A DNA stretch of 64,000 nt. It comes from Hemileia vastatrix (Eukaryota > Basidiomycota > Pucciniomycetes > Pucciniales > Zaghouaniaceae). A model generated the notes under the pieces. That model was not told the DNA's origin, made no database searches, and worked only from the letters and a program-made list of their open reading frames with translations. The DNA is taken from contig JASXTE010000002.1 in NCBI GenBank assembly GCA_030280995.1, positions 17,180,683 through 17,244,682 on the forward strand, read 5' to 3'. Positions 56,001-64,000 of the stretch are shown here, piece by piece. A program made the position numbers and the translations under genes. Numbering within the stretch: position 1 is the first letter of the stretch; every line of letters starts with the position of its first letter.

Positions 56001-56989
56001 ACCTCCTCTCTGTTAGCTGTCGATAAAGCCACGTTGGATTTCTCAAGTTGACTGAATACATTTCGATCATTGAAAATTGAGTACGATGCGCCACTGTCCA
56101 AGATGGCGTAGTTGTCCAGTATATTAGAAAATAGAGATAGAACTTTTGTATTATTAAAGTTGTCCTTGTTTTCACGTTCTTTCTTTTGTTTGAGGAATTC
56201 ATCGTGCTTTTCCGGATGAAGTTGAAAGCATGAATCCTCAGAATGAGGAGCTAGGAGATTATGTTTACCTCGAGAGCAGAATATTTTAGTTTTGGTGTCC
56301 ATGGCCAAAACTGATCCTGAATTAGTCCCAGAAATGTTTAGAACCCTTCGCCGAGTTACTTCAGCTTCAATGTCAGCAAAGATACCTTCTATAGTTGGTC
56401 GTACGTTAGTAATGTCGTATTTACTGAGGATGATTGTAGCAGATGTTTGGTAGGACTCCGGCAGGAGATTAAGAACATAGTTCGCCATGATGTAAGACAA
56501 AATATTTTCTTTGAAGAGATCTGGTGCCACGTCTCGAAGGATCTTTATAGTACTTCTGAATTCGTCCATAGCCCCTAAGATATTGCTTTCGGTGAATTTG
56601 ATTTTAAACAATTTGTTGATGACATAGGAGCAATTCTGGCTTGATTTGGAAGCATAGTGATCCTTTATTCGGGTCCATAACTCTGCTGGGTCCACAACAT
56701 CATCGTCCAAAATAAATTTGTGTTGATTAGCTCGATCCATGAACATCTTAATGATGGTATTGGTTTGACGTTGTCGTATTTTAAAGATAGAGAGAAGTTC
56801 CGGATTTGTAAGGATAGGGCAGTCCTTATCAAGAAACAGATCCAGGTTTCGCACTGTAAGGGCATATTTAAGGTCTGTCTTCCATGTGCTGTAGTTTTTG
56901 TCATTGAGTTTTTCTATCCCTTTGATTTCCGAAAAGTTTGAGGAATCTTGGAGGAAAGAGAAGCTGGGAGGAACTGGTGGTTCGGCCAT
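53015..56989 (-). CDS. Copia Gag-Pol polyprotein
   Basis: A single intact 1324-codon frame in Copia order. The Gag-like N-terminus (about 1-230, starting MAEPPVPPSFSFLQDSSNF, with LNDKNYSTWKTDLKYAL) is followed by a Cys/His stretch (CSRGKH...CFQLHPEKH) in the place of a zinc knuckle but without the standard spacing. The protease has LDSGASYSIF near 297. The integrase zinc region (HHNFGHPN ... CKTCALAK) is near 428-455, with D, D, E in HMDLCGP, SDNGGEF and NPIAERGNR (about 481, 545, 584). Reverse transcriptase has YNETYAPTG, MDVKSYFLHG, KKALYGLKQ and the active-site box HVDDLI near 1008. RNase H begins GYADSDYN near 1173, with SKYYSM, and ends ADIMTKSLP. Expression as one frame without frameshift is usual for this group. 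No inactivating change is visible. Confidence 0.95.
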   Translation of the reverse strand: MAEPPVPPSFSFLQDSSNFSEIKGIEKLNDKNYSTWKTDLKYALTVRNLDLFLDKDCPILTNPELLSIFKIRQRQTNTIIKMFMDRANQHKFILDDDVVDPAELWTRIKDHYASKSSQNCSYVINKLFKIKFTESNILGAMDEFRSTIKILRDVAPDLFKENILSYIMANYVLNLLPESYQTSATIILSKYDITNVRPTIEGIFADIEAEVTRRRVLNISGTNSGSVLAMDTKTKIFCSRGKHNLLAPHSEDSCFQLHPEKHDEFLKQKKERENKDNFNNTKVLSLFSNILDNYAILDSGASYSIFNDRNVFSQLEKSNVALSTANREEVLAPGQGKVSFNSLTGYQFNINRALFAPSVKATLISVIDLLKDGWYLINEKGNFKVKYEDKTLIECSTKGIILSFPFLKNSIFHIDNPQTPELGLLHHNFGHPNNQTMQQLFPGLNFTNFTCKTCALAKSHILPYSGSFPTPESPLDVIHMDLCGPITPESKGGKSYFYQIVDGHSRYRHVYFLSLKSETFEKYKEYENLVENQKSRKIKCIVSDNGGEFTSNSITKHFKDKGILHLRTAPYSPQQNPIAERGNRSIVEKARCLLIESGLDSHWWAEAVNTATFLLNILPSLALENHKSPWDLWHGDSVKVPRKLYPFGSDVIIYQQSHKRDGKFASSGEEGIFLGYCEGHINYRVYSPVNNTIIITHNIKFLNTFDLAHSISKGEPIDALTFPDIDFSTTLTFDLPADSGPFNNDPELQDAENPSNDNNTVPLDYPSSSKHYTYIDENIKPAKEISSNIDASNILTSKRRGNPICMLVTPFDTPKSYHEAINSPECDEWLKAIDAELNSISKHNVWEETPTPSHNHLLGTTWTFKRKTDAEGNIIKYKARLCVQGFSQVEGIEYNETYAPTGCLATLRFLLGVAAFKDWEIHQMDVKSYFLHGEPNEDLYLRFPNGYTPKNNNLCLHLKKALYGLKQRTRCWYLKLSNFFKEIGFRPSLADPCLFLSNNASNPCYVFIHVDDLIIGGPSVQSFKDKISKVFDMDDQGELKWVLGMKVTRDRNLHTINLSQTLYINNILKEFNHQDCRSDSTPLIPNSQFTQCSSNKLTHVFNYCRDIGLLNYLILCTCPDLAFSASSLAQYLNEPSDEQINAFFHVLRYLQLTKDYCLTLGNVDHSHIGHLIGYADSDYNKSTDSKSTSGTLVFHLGLVSWRSTKQQSVSLSTSESKYYSMTDCGQDLIWTKELFKDFSIELHQSYLKGNNQGAIKLVLNPLYQHRTRHINTRIFWLREQVTNGEFSIQYVPTGNMIADIMTKSLPRPKHLEFIKSLNLTPLLS

Positions 56990-57077
56990 GGCAGTGTGGG
57001 TAGATGAGGTGGGACTGGATGGAGACGATGAAGTATTTGTGGATTCAGGAGTAGCCAGCGTTAATTAATTAGCTAGA

Positions 57078-57095
57078 GCGCTGGGCCCATAACCC
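57078..57095 (-). promoter_or_regulatory. Copia primer binding site matching the initiator tRNA-Met anticodon arm
   Basis: The plus strand GCGCTGGGCCCATAACCC is the anticodon arm of eukaryotic initiator tRNA-Met (stem CTGGG, loop with CAT anticodon). So the minus-strand RNA would pair with the internal anticodon region rather than the tRNA 3' end, as known for Drosophila copia, which uses a cleaved half-tRNA. It directly abuts the 5' LTR edge at 57096. Confidence 0.8.
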
Positions 57096-57689
57096 TGATG
57101 AATAAAAGCAGCAGGTAAATTTGAGTTTAAGGACAAGTGCAGACTGGGACAAAATGGACTGTGAACTTTGGACGAGAGGGACAAAAAGGACAAGACTTAA
57201 TAATAATAAGGAAAAGAAACGTTAGATTGAGATGACTAGATAAAAGTAATAAAAAGATTAAGAAGTAAAAGATGGATAAGACCATTGCTGTTTTAGAGCA
57301 TACGTACATGTTTACCTGATGAATAAAAGCAGCAGGTAAATTGAGTTTAAGGACAAGTGCAGACTGGGACAAAATGGACTGTGAACTTTGGACGAGAGGG
57401 ACAAAAAGGACAAGACTTAATAATAATAAGGAAAAGAGACGTTAGATTGAGATGACTAGATAAAAGTAATAAAAAGATTAAGAAGTAAAAGATGGATACC
57501 GAACACTCATGTGTACCAATATCCATATATAATGCTGATATATCATCAAGTTAGGTTAGAGGAAGCAAGATAATTAATGAATAAAAATGAATAAAGTAAT
57601 CGTCTCATCATGATCAAAAATATGTAATAAAATAGTATAATAGCCATAACTTAAGTAAATACTCTAGTGTAACCTATCTAATATTAACA
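57096..57689 (-). repeat. 5' LTR of the Copia element (594 bp)
   Basis: TGTTAATATT...TTCATCA on the element strand. It has two tandem units instead of three but is otherwise almost identical to the other LTR. Its outer end abuts GTGTG (57690). Confidence 0.9.
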
Positions 57690-59312
57690 GTGTGCTCCTA
57701 TTGTAATAGGAGGGGGCACAGAGCAACAGTTTGTTTTGCTCTTGATAAGGATATGGATGCTGGGCGAGTTTTATTTGATGGTAAAGTTTATAAATTTCCG
57801 GACGGTTCGTTCATCAAGCCCAGTGATGGACAGTCTCCTTCTGATTTGGTCAGAAGAAGTTTAACGGCTGAAAGGAGAGCCAGATTTGAAGAGGTGATGG
57901 ATGAAGATGTTAATGCCAAGGGTGGCAAAAATGGTAATGGTAATGGTGGTAAAGCTGACAAGGGCAAGGAGAAAGAGGTCAGTAAAGCCACATTTTCTAC
58001 TTCATTTGGTGTTTTAGAGCTGGCGACGGTTGCCCAGGTGGAGGGTAGCTGTATGGCTGGCGAATACAATGTTAATGCTGCTAGAAGAGCAGCTGCTACT
58101 AAGGCGAAGAGTAGCATTCAGAGCCAATTGAGGGCTAATCCTGGCAAGGCCAATAACAAAGTGAACCCTTACTCTAAGGACAAGAATTCTAGTGCTCAAA
58201 CTGCCGACAACAAATTGAACCCTTACTCTAAGGACAAATTATATAAAATTCAGAAGGGGATTGCTGATATGGGGCCCCCTAGTTATGGCAAGTTTGATTT
58301 AAATGGTGAGCCTATGCCAGAGGATGATTCGGATTCTGAGGAGGACGTACCGTTGGCGTCTCTACCCAGACCAAGTTTTAGCGGTCCCATCCCAATGGAG
58401 GGTGTAAGAAGGACTAGCGATGGATTGGGATTAGTGCAAGAAGTTGGTGACGGAGTTAGGGTTATAGAAAGTGAAGATGTTATAATGGGGGGTGAAGATG
58501 GCTCGGTTGGACCTCAAGAGGTACCCAGGGCCAAGGTTGTTAAATCAAAGGTCCAGTATGAGTGGCCAGTAGTTTCTGGCCAAGCTAATGCAATGGACGC
58601 AGTTTTGAATAGGGTGAATCAACTGCAGATTCCCTTATCTTTGGGGGAGTTATTTACGATTAGTCCGGCACTTGCTGAAAAGCAAAAGAAGCATTTGACG
58701 AGGCGTCGGGTTTCCACTGGAGAGGTGGAATATATTTGTGAAAATTCTGAAAAGTTTGGGGAAGATGTAGATATGCATTTTTCCGCTCCCCTGGGTTACC
58801 TGGTGGTAACTCTTAATGGTAAAGAAGTTAAGGCCTTGGTCGATTCAGGGTCTCAAATTAATTTAATTTCATTGGAGCAAGCGACGAGTATAGGCTTGCC
58901 AATTAAAAGTGGAACTGGGGGAAACCTCAGAGGTATTGGAGGGCATGCAACAGAGCTGATGGGCACAGCTGAGCATGTCAGGTTAGGCATTGGTGGATCT
59001 GTAGGTAAGGTTCACTTTTATGTGGCCAGAGGAGCAGTTAAAACTGTTCTGGGTGGTCCTTTTTTGATGGATTTTGAGGCCAGGATAGGGTATCAAGCTG
59101 GCATGGGGATTAGTTTGGAGATCACTGGTGAAGATATGCGGAGGTTACATATGCGGTTAGCGCCTCCTGGAGATGAAGGTTGGGAAACACGGCCAGGGAT
59201 TACTACTCTGTGCCAGTGTTGTGTTTTCACCAAGAAGCGGCATATAAAACGGACGGCTTCTGGTGAATTATGTTTGTTGGAAAGAGATGGAAGCCCTCAT
59301 TTTTTGGGGTAG
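57690..59312 (+). pseudogene. Element A gag, block 3, with protease
   Basis: Resumes at the zinc knuckle (CSYCNRRGHRATVC) after the GTGTG duplication and runs open to the gag stop at 59310-59312, including the protease motif LVDSGSQINLIS near 58840-58875. This block alone is intact, but gag as a whole is broken by the stop at 37736 and the two insertions. Single-residue differences from B are scattered through it. Confidence 0.92.
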
Positions 59313-62300
59313 CAGGGGCTGATCATTCTAATGTTGTAATCTCTCCTCAGGATGAGATCCCGGATTGCAATAGGTCAGCTCACTTGGAGATAATTCAAGT
59401 GGATTCTCAATTGTTTTCTTTTAATATTACTTTGGAGTGCAAATACGTTTTGGACTTTTGTATATGTTTATCGGATTTACCCTGTTTTTCTATTAAATTT
59501 AAAAATGGTGAAAAAGGCAAAATGGGCCAAATTAGGTTGGATAAAAATTGGAAGGGTATGTTTTTGGACCTCCAGCAAGAGGTTAAACTGCAATTATCTC
59601 CTTCTATTATGGACCTCCAGCAAGAGGGTAAACTGTGAAAATCACATCAAAATCCAATTAAAAATCTCAGTATAATTAAAACACAAAAAAATAATTTTTG
59701 TGAAAATTCAATTCCGGTTCTCCAGCAAGAGGTTAAACTGCCAACTTTCTTTACGGGTGATTTACTGTTGGATAAGGGAAGCAAAGTTGTTGGAAAATCT
59801 GTTTATAAATTAGACGAGGGAAAGGAGAAAAGGGTAAAATTTAAAAATGAAATAAAATATTTTTCTAATTTTTCTTATTCAGATTCTGACAATGAAGAAG
59901 ATTTATTTGATGAAATTTTAAATGGCGAATCAAAAATAAATGTTTTACCTCAAGCTTATTTAGATGTGGAGGCGGCCAAATATAAGAAAGTAGCAAATAA
60001 AGTTCGACCTATTAATGAACCGCTACCTGCCGAATTAAATCCACCCTTGAGAAGACCAAGGTTATCAAGAGATCCTTATGAAAGTCCCTTGGTAAAGAAT
60101 CCGCCTGAATTTTCTGAGACGTCAAGAATCACTTTTGAGAGACTGGGTGTTGTTAATTTTGGACCTGATGGTTGGTTGTCTGGAGAAGAGAAGAAGTTGT
60201 TGTTGGATGTGATGGTCAAGCGAGAGAAGGCCATTGCTTTTGTAGAAGAGGAGAGGGGTGTGTTGAAGCATTCCTATGGGGAGCCTTACAAGATTCCTGT
60301 GGTATGTCATGAACCATGGCAGCAGAAACCGATTCCTATTCCAGCTGCATTAAAAGAAGCCTATATTGAAGTTGTCAGAGAACGGATACGCACTGGACTG
60401 TATGAGCAATCAACATCAAGTTATTCTAGTCCGGTATTTTGTATCAAGAAACCGAATGGCAAGCTTAGAGTTGTTCATGTTCTTAGGGAATTAAATAGGG
60501 TTACAATAAAGGATGCTGGGATACTGCCTAGTGCTGAGGAGTTTGTTGAAGCGTTTGCAGGGAGAGTGTGTTATGGATTGGGAGATATTATGGGTGGATA
60601 TGATGAGAGAGAGTTACATCCGGACTCAAGGCCTCTCACTACATTCGATACGCCACTTGGACGATTACAGTTAACAAGATTACCTCAAGGAGCAACAAAT
60701 TCGGTTGCAGTTTATCAAGCTCAGATGGCTTGGATCCTTCAAGACGAAATTCCACAATATGCTGGAATCTTTATAGATGATGGAGGAATTAAGGGACCAA
60801 CAACCGACTATGATAACCAGGTGTTGGAAGAGAATACCAGGATACGCAAATTCATTTGGGAGTTTGCAATTACATTAGAAAGAATCTTGTTTCGAATTGA
60901 AGAGGCTGGTTTAACTATTTCTGGTTCAAAATTTTCATGTTGTGTGCCAGCCTTAGAAATATTAGGCCATGTGGTATGTAGAGAGGGTAGGATTATGTCC
61001 AAGAAGAAAGTTAACAAAATTCAGTCCTGGCCAAGACCCAAGAATACGACCAAAGTTAGAGGGTTTTTAGGTGTATGCGTATATGTTAGAATGTTTATCA
61101 AGGACTTTTCTTCATTGGCAGTTCCATTGAGACGGTTAACGAGAAAGGATGCAGACTGGGAGTGGGATGAAGAGTGTGAGAAGGCGCTTGTGAAGTTGAA
61201 GAAGGTTGTGGGGAAGGATTTAGTCCTGCACAAGTTGGATTATGGAAAAGATGCTGGCAGAATTTATTTAGCAGTTGATTCAAGTCAGTTTGCAGCTGGG
61301 GCGGTTTTGTCTCAGATGGATAAAGCTGGTTACATCAGGCCTGTTAGGTATGAATCTGTAGTATTTACTGAGGTCGAATCAAGATATTTTCAACTAAAAT
61401 TGGAATTGTGTGGTGTGGCGAAAATACTGAAGAAACTTCAGCATATTTTGTGGGGGCAACATTTTGAGTTGCAAGTGGATGCGAAATCGTTAATCCAGAT
61501 GATTAATTCCCCAAGTTTACCGAACGCACCCATGACAAGATGGGTAGCTTTTATTCAACATTTTTTGTTCAATTTAGTTCATAAGCCTGGCAAGACTTTT
61601 ACTATGCCAGATGGTTTATTGAGGAGACCACCCACGGAAGAAGATTCAGACTCAGAAGAGTTAGATGAAGATATACCTACTATCAAAGCCAGCACTAAAG
61701 GAGCTGAAGACTTTCCATACCTCCCCCATGAGGTTAAACTGGCAGGACTATTGTGTATAGATTATGGTGTCGATGACCTCCACCAAGAGGATAAACTGGA
61801 AAATAGTTTTTATGTTAATAAAGGTGTTGGAAAAGGTGTAGATAAATTCGGCAGAGAGGAGATAGAAGAAGATGTGGTGTATGTAGAGGAAGATGGATTG
61901 GTAGTGTGGGATAGTAGTAAATTAAGGAATGGTGTATATGTTGGAGAATTAGAGAATTTAAATAAAAAGGTGGATAAAGAGAAAGAGGTATTTTCAAATA
62001 CGGTTTACGAAGGATCCAAAGGTTCAGATGAAAAACATCGACATAGCTCGATTAAAGATTTATTTAGGGGTCAACAATTACTGGCTCATTCATGTGCAGG
62101 TGATATTGGTGATAGAGAAGTCCCTATTGATGTTATATTAATCGATTTTCAAGATGAAGTCTGGGGTCAGACTGGTTTTTATTTTTTGTTAGTCAAATAT
62201 TTGTTGACTTTAGAGAGGCCAGAAGATTGTGAAGACGATGAATGGGTGGCTATCAAGAGGAAGTCATCTACGTTTTACCTATCTGGTCGACATTTAATGA

Positions 62301-63433
62301 GGAGAAGGTATCCAAATCCTCAAGTAGTTATAACTCAACAGAAGGGGCAAGAATTGGTTTTGAAATCACTGCATGAAGATCTCGGGCATAGAGGCGTTGG
62401 AGAAACGTTTAGAAGAATTTCTGATTGATTTTGGTGGCCTGGCATGAAGATGGCTGTTAAACAGTGGGTTCAGTCATTCAAAGAATGTCAAAGACGAAGT
62501 TATTTAAGGCCAAAAGAACCTGGACGCGTGACTGGTGAATATACGCTCTTTGGAGGAGTCAGTTTAGATGCCGTTCATATAAAAGAGGGACGGTATAAAT
62601 ATTTAATTGTGGCCAGAGATGATTTATCTGGTTGGGTAGAGGCAGCGCCTCTTATTAATTTAACTGCCAAAAACGTGGCAGAATTTTTTTTGAATAATTG
62701 GGTATATAGATATGGGGTGATGAAGTTGGTGACGGTAGATGGAGGTCCTGAATTTGGGACAGAGTTTAAAGAGGCCGTATTGAAAGTTGGATCAAAGGTT
62801 AGGGTAGCAACCCCATATTATCCTGAAGCTGAAGGCATGGTTGAAAGAGGGCATCAAGTTATCAAGGATGCTTTAGTTAAAATGTGTTGGACAAGTGCCG
62901 AAAAGTGGAGGCACTATTTACCTTTAGTTTTATTTGCTGATCGAATCACTGCCAAAAGGACGACCAGATTTTCACCTTATGAACTTGTTTTTGGACAGAA
63001 AGCAGTTTTACCGGTTTATTTAGAAGCTGAATCATATCTTGGAGTTGACTGGGACACGGTCAAAACTACTGAAGAATTATTGTGTGCAAGAATGATGCAG
63101 CTAGAAAAGAAAGAAGAATATTTAGAAAAGGCATATTCACGGATGATGAAGATCAGAAACCAATCAGTTAGATATTGGGATGAGCGGTTGGCACATCGAT
63201 TAAGGAAACCTTTGAATCCAGGAGATATGGTCTTGGTGTATAATAGGAGTTTGGAAAGTCAGTGGGGAAAGATGTTTGCAGATAGGTGGAATGGACCGTA
63301 TAAAATCAAGGAGCAAGTTTCTGGCGGTTCATATGTGCTAGAAGAGTTGGATGGAGTAGTATTGAAGAAGAGGGCAGCGGCCGATCAAGTGAAACGGTTC
63401 TATCCTAGAGGCACCAGGAGTGCCGAAGTCTAA
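59270..63433 (+). pseudogene. Element A pol with two in-frame stops
   Basis: Same organisation as B's Pol. The frame is continuous but for TGA at 59636-59638 (linker) and TGA at 62426-62428 (the Arg of ISDRFWW in B, a CGA-to-TGA change). Key changes: the RT motif VVHDLREL reads VVHVLREL, and the integrase zinc Cys in SCEECQ reads SFKECQ. The RT box FIDD and the integrase D, D, E remain. Only one copy of the ~37-residue linker unit is present where B has two. The B start codon ATG is lost here, while the TTTTTTG slip site (59300-59306) is kept. Pol ends EV-stop at 63433, just before the hairpin repeats. Confidence 0.93.
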
Positions 63434-63554
63434 CTCCGAAATGAGGATAAACTATGATATCTACAAAATTTTATGGATAACTCCGAAATGAGGATAAACT
63501 ACAATTTTAATGACATTTATTAAATTTTATGGACCTCCGCAACGAGGATAAACT
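63429..63554 (+). repeat. Three-copy hairpin repeat at the pol 3' end of element A
   Basis: Three copies (63434, 63480 and 63532) of ACTCCGAAATGAGGATAAAC or ACCTCCGCAACGAGGATAAA with the CCTC/GAGG or CTCC/GAGG arms, the counterpart of the 12-copy array in B. Confidence 0.88.
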
Positions 63555-64000
63555 ATTTTCTTTTTATCAAAATACTTTACTGTCGTTACACTGCTTATGG
63601 GCGATGAAACTGTGATGAAACATAACGAAATGCAAGAAAACCTTCTTTGAAAATTTTCAAAGTTCAAAAATTCTTAAAATATGGGTGAAGATAGTGTTGG
63701 AAAATTTTAAAAATTTATTGGAAGAAGTGTTCACAGGGGAACCTTCTTAATTTAATATTGGCAAGTGTGGGGGTAATTGATGGGCTGGCTGCTCTATACA
63801 CAATCACCCCAAAATTTTCCCTGTTTCTAGTTGAATCCTGGCTTTGTCTTTTAATTTTAGGAAGTCCACTAAGACTATAAACTGGAACGAATCAAGAGAC
63901 ACCGCTCTCAACGCCGGATTCAAGATTCTTTTTATTTTATTTTGCTTTTTGATTCTTTTATGTTAGATTGTGATTTCTTTTCTTTAATATATATTATGAA
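63555..64000 (+). other. 3' non-coding part of element A, cut by window edge
   Basis: Matches, inverted, about 42600-43050 of element B, including a GTCCACTAAGACTATAAACT motif at 63865. The antisense genes, if A has them, and A's 3' LTR would lie beyond the window. Confidence 0.85.

Larger units (their letters stand above)
52301..57689 (-). mobile_element. Complete 5.4-kb Copia-type retrotransposon inside element A
   Basis: Flanked by GTGTG (52296-52300 and 57690-57694). LTRs 52301-53003 and 57096-57689, polypurine tract 53004-53010, primer site 57078-57095, and one 1324-codon frame. The LTR on the plus-left side has three tandem ~110-220 bp units where the other has two. The intact frame suggests a young, possibly autonomous copy. 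Confidence 0.93.
36036..64000 (+). mobile_element. Ty3-type retrotransposon A (interrupted, 3' end beyond window)
   Basis: Plus-strand element: 5' LTR 36036-37106, primer site 37109, gag-PR in three blocks (37283-37770, 51797-52300, 57690-59312), pol 59270-63433, repeat array 63429-63554, then 3' non-coding DNA to the window edge. It is split by element B at 37771-51792 and by a Copia element at 52301-57689. Removing those two and one copy of each target duplication leaves continuous gag. Three in-frame stops (37736, 59636, 62426) and changed key residues make it defective. Confidence 0.9.

Overview
The window looks like a transposon graveyard from a filamentous fungus, most likely a basidiomycete and plausibly a rust (Pucciniales). 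That is an inference. It rests on high AT content, Ty3 and Copia LTR retrotransposons, a Tnp2-type (CACTA/CMC) transposase, introns of about 30 to 110 bp with GT/AG borders, and a Zn2Cys6-type cysteine pattern found in fungal proteins. No ordinary housekeeping gene is recognisable.

Layout. 1-2830: the gag end, primer site and 5' LTR of a decayed Ty3 element (E, minus strand). 2830-4900: AT-rich, no gene. 4909-7231: a five-exon gene of unknown function on the minus strand, broken by a stop and a frame break. 8152-18451: a 10.3-kb interval bracketed by ~40-bp inverted repeats; it holds eleven copies of a ~607-bp satellite, each with a 46-bp palindrome, plus a MITE (9475-9932). 18834-22202: the same palindrome again, now about 28 times at ~100-140 bp spacing, separating a few cassette types in both orientations. 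22989-28037: a decayed Tnp2 transposase and a companion gene. 28921-34992: a decayed Ty3 element (C). 36036-64000: a nest of three retrotransposons.

The nest. Ty3 element A (plus strand, 5' LTR at 36036) continues past the window end. It was broken in gag by B, a 14.0-kb relative in opposite orientation (37771-51792, 4-bp ACGT duplication). It was broken again in the gag zinc knuckle by a 5.4-kb Copia element (52301-57689, GTGTG duplication). B and the Copia element have intact long ORFs; A carries three in-frame stops. The broken A sequence reads continuously across both insertions, so the boundaries are well fixed.

Most unusual points: (1) B carries, between pol and its 3' LTR and on the opposite strand, two tandem spliced genes for related small proteins with N-terminal Zn2Cys6-like clusters. 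(2) Short CCTC/GAGG hairpins followed by TAAACT recur through B and A, inside pol and as a tandem array at the pol 3' end (12 copies in B, 3 in A). (3) The palindrome-cassette array. (4) A UUUUUUG -1 frameshift site linking gag-PR to pol in A and B. (5) A Copia primer site matching the initiator tRNA-Met anticodon arm.
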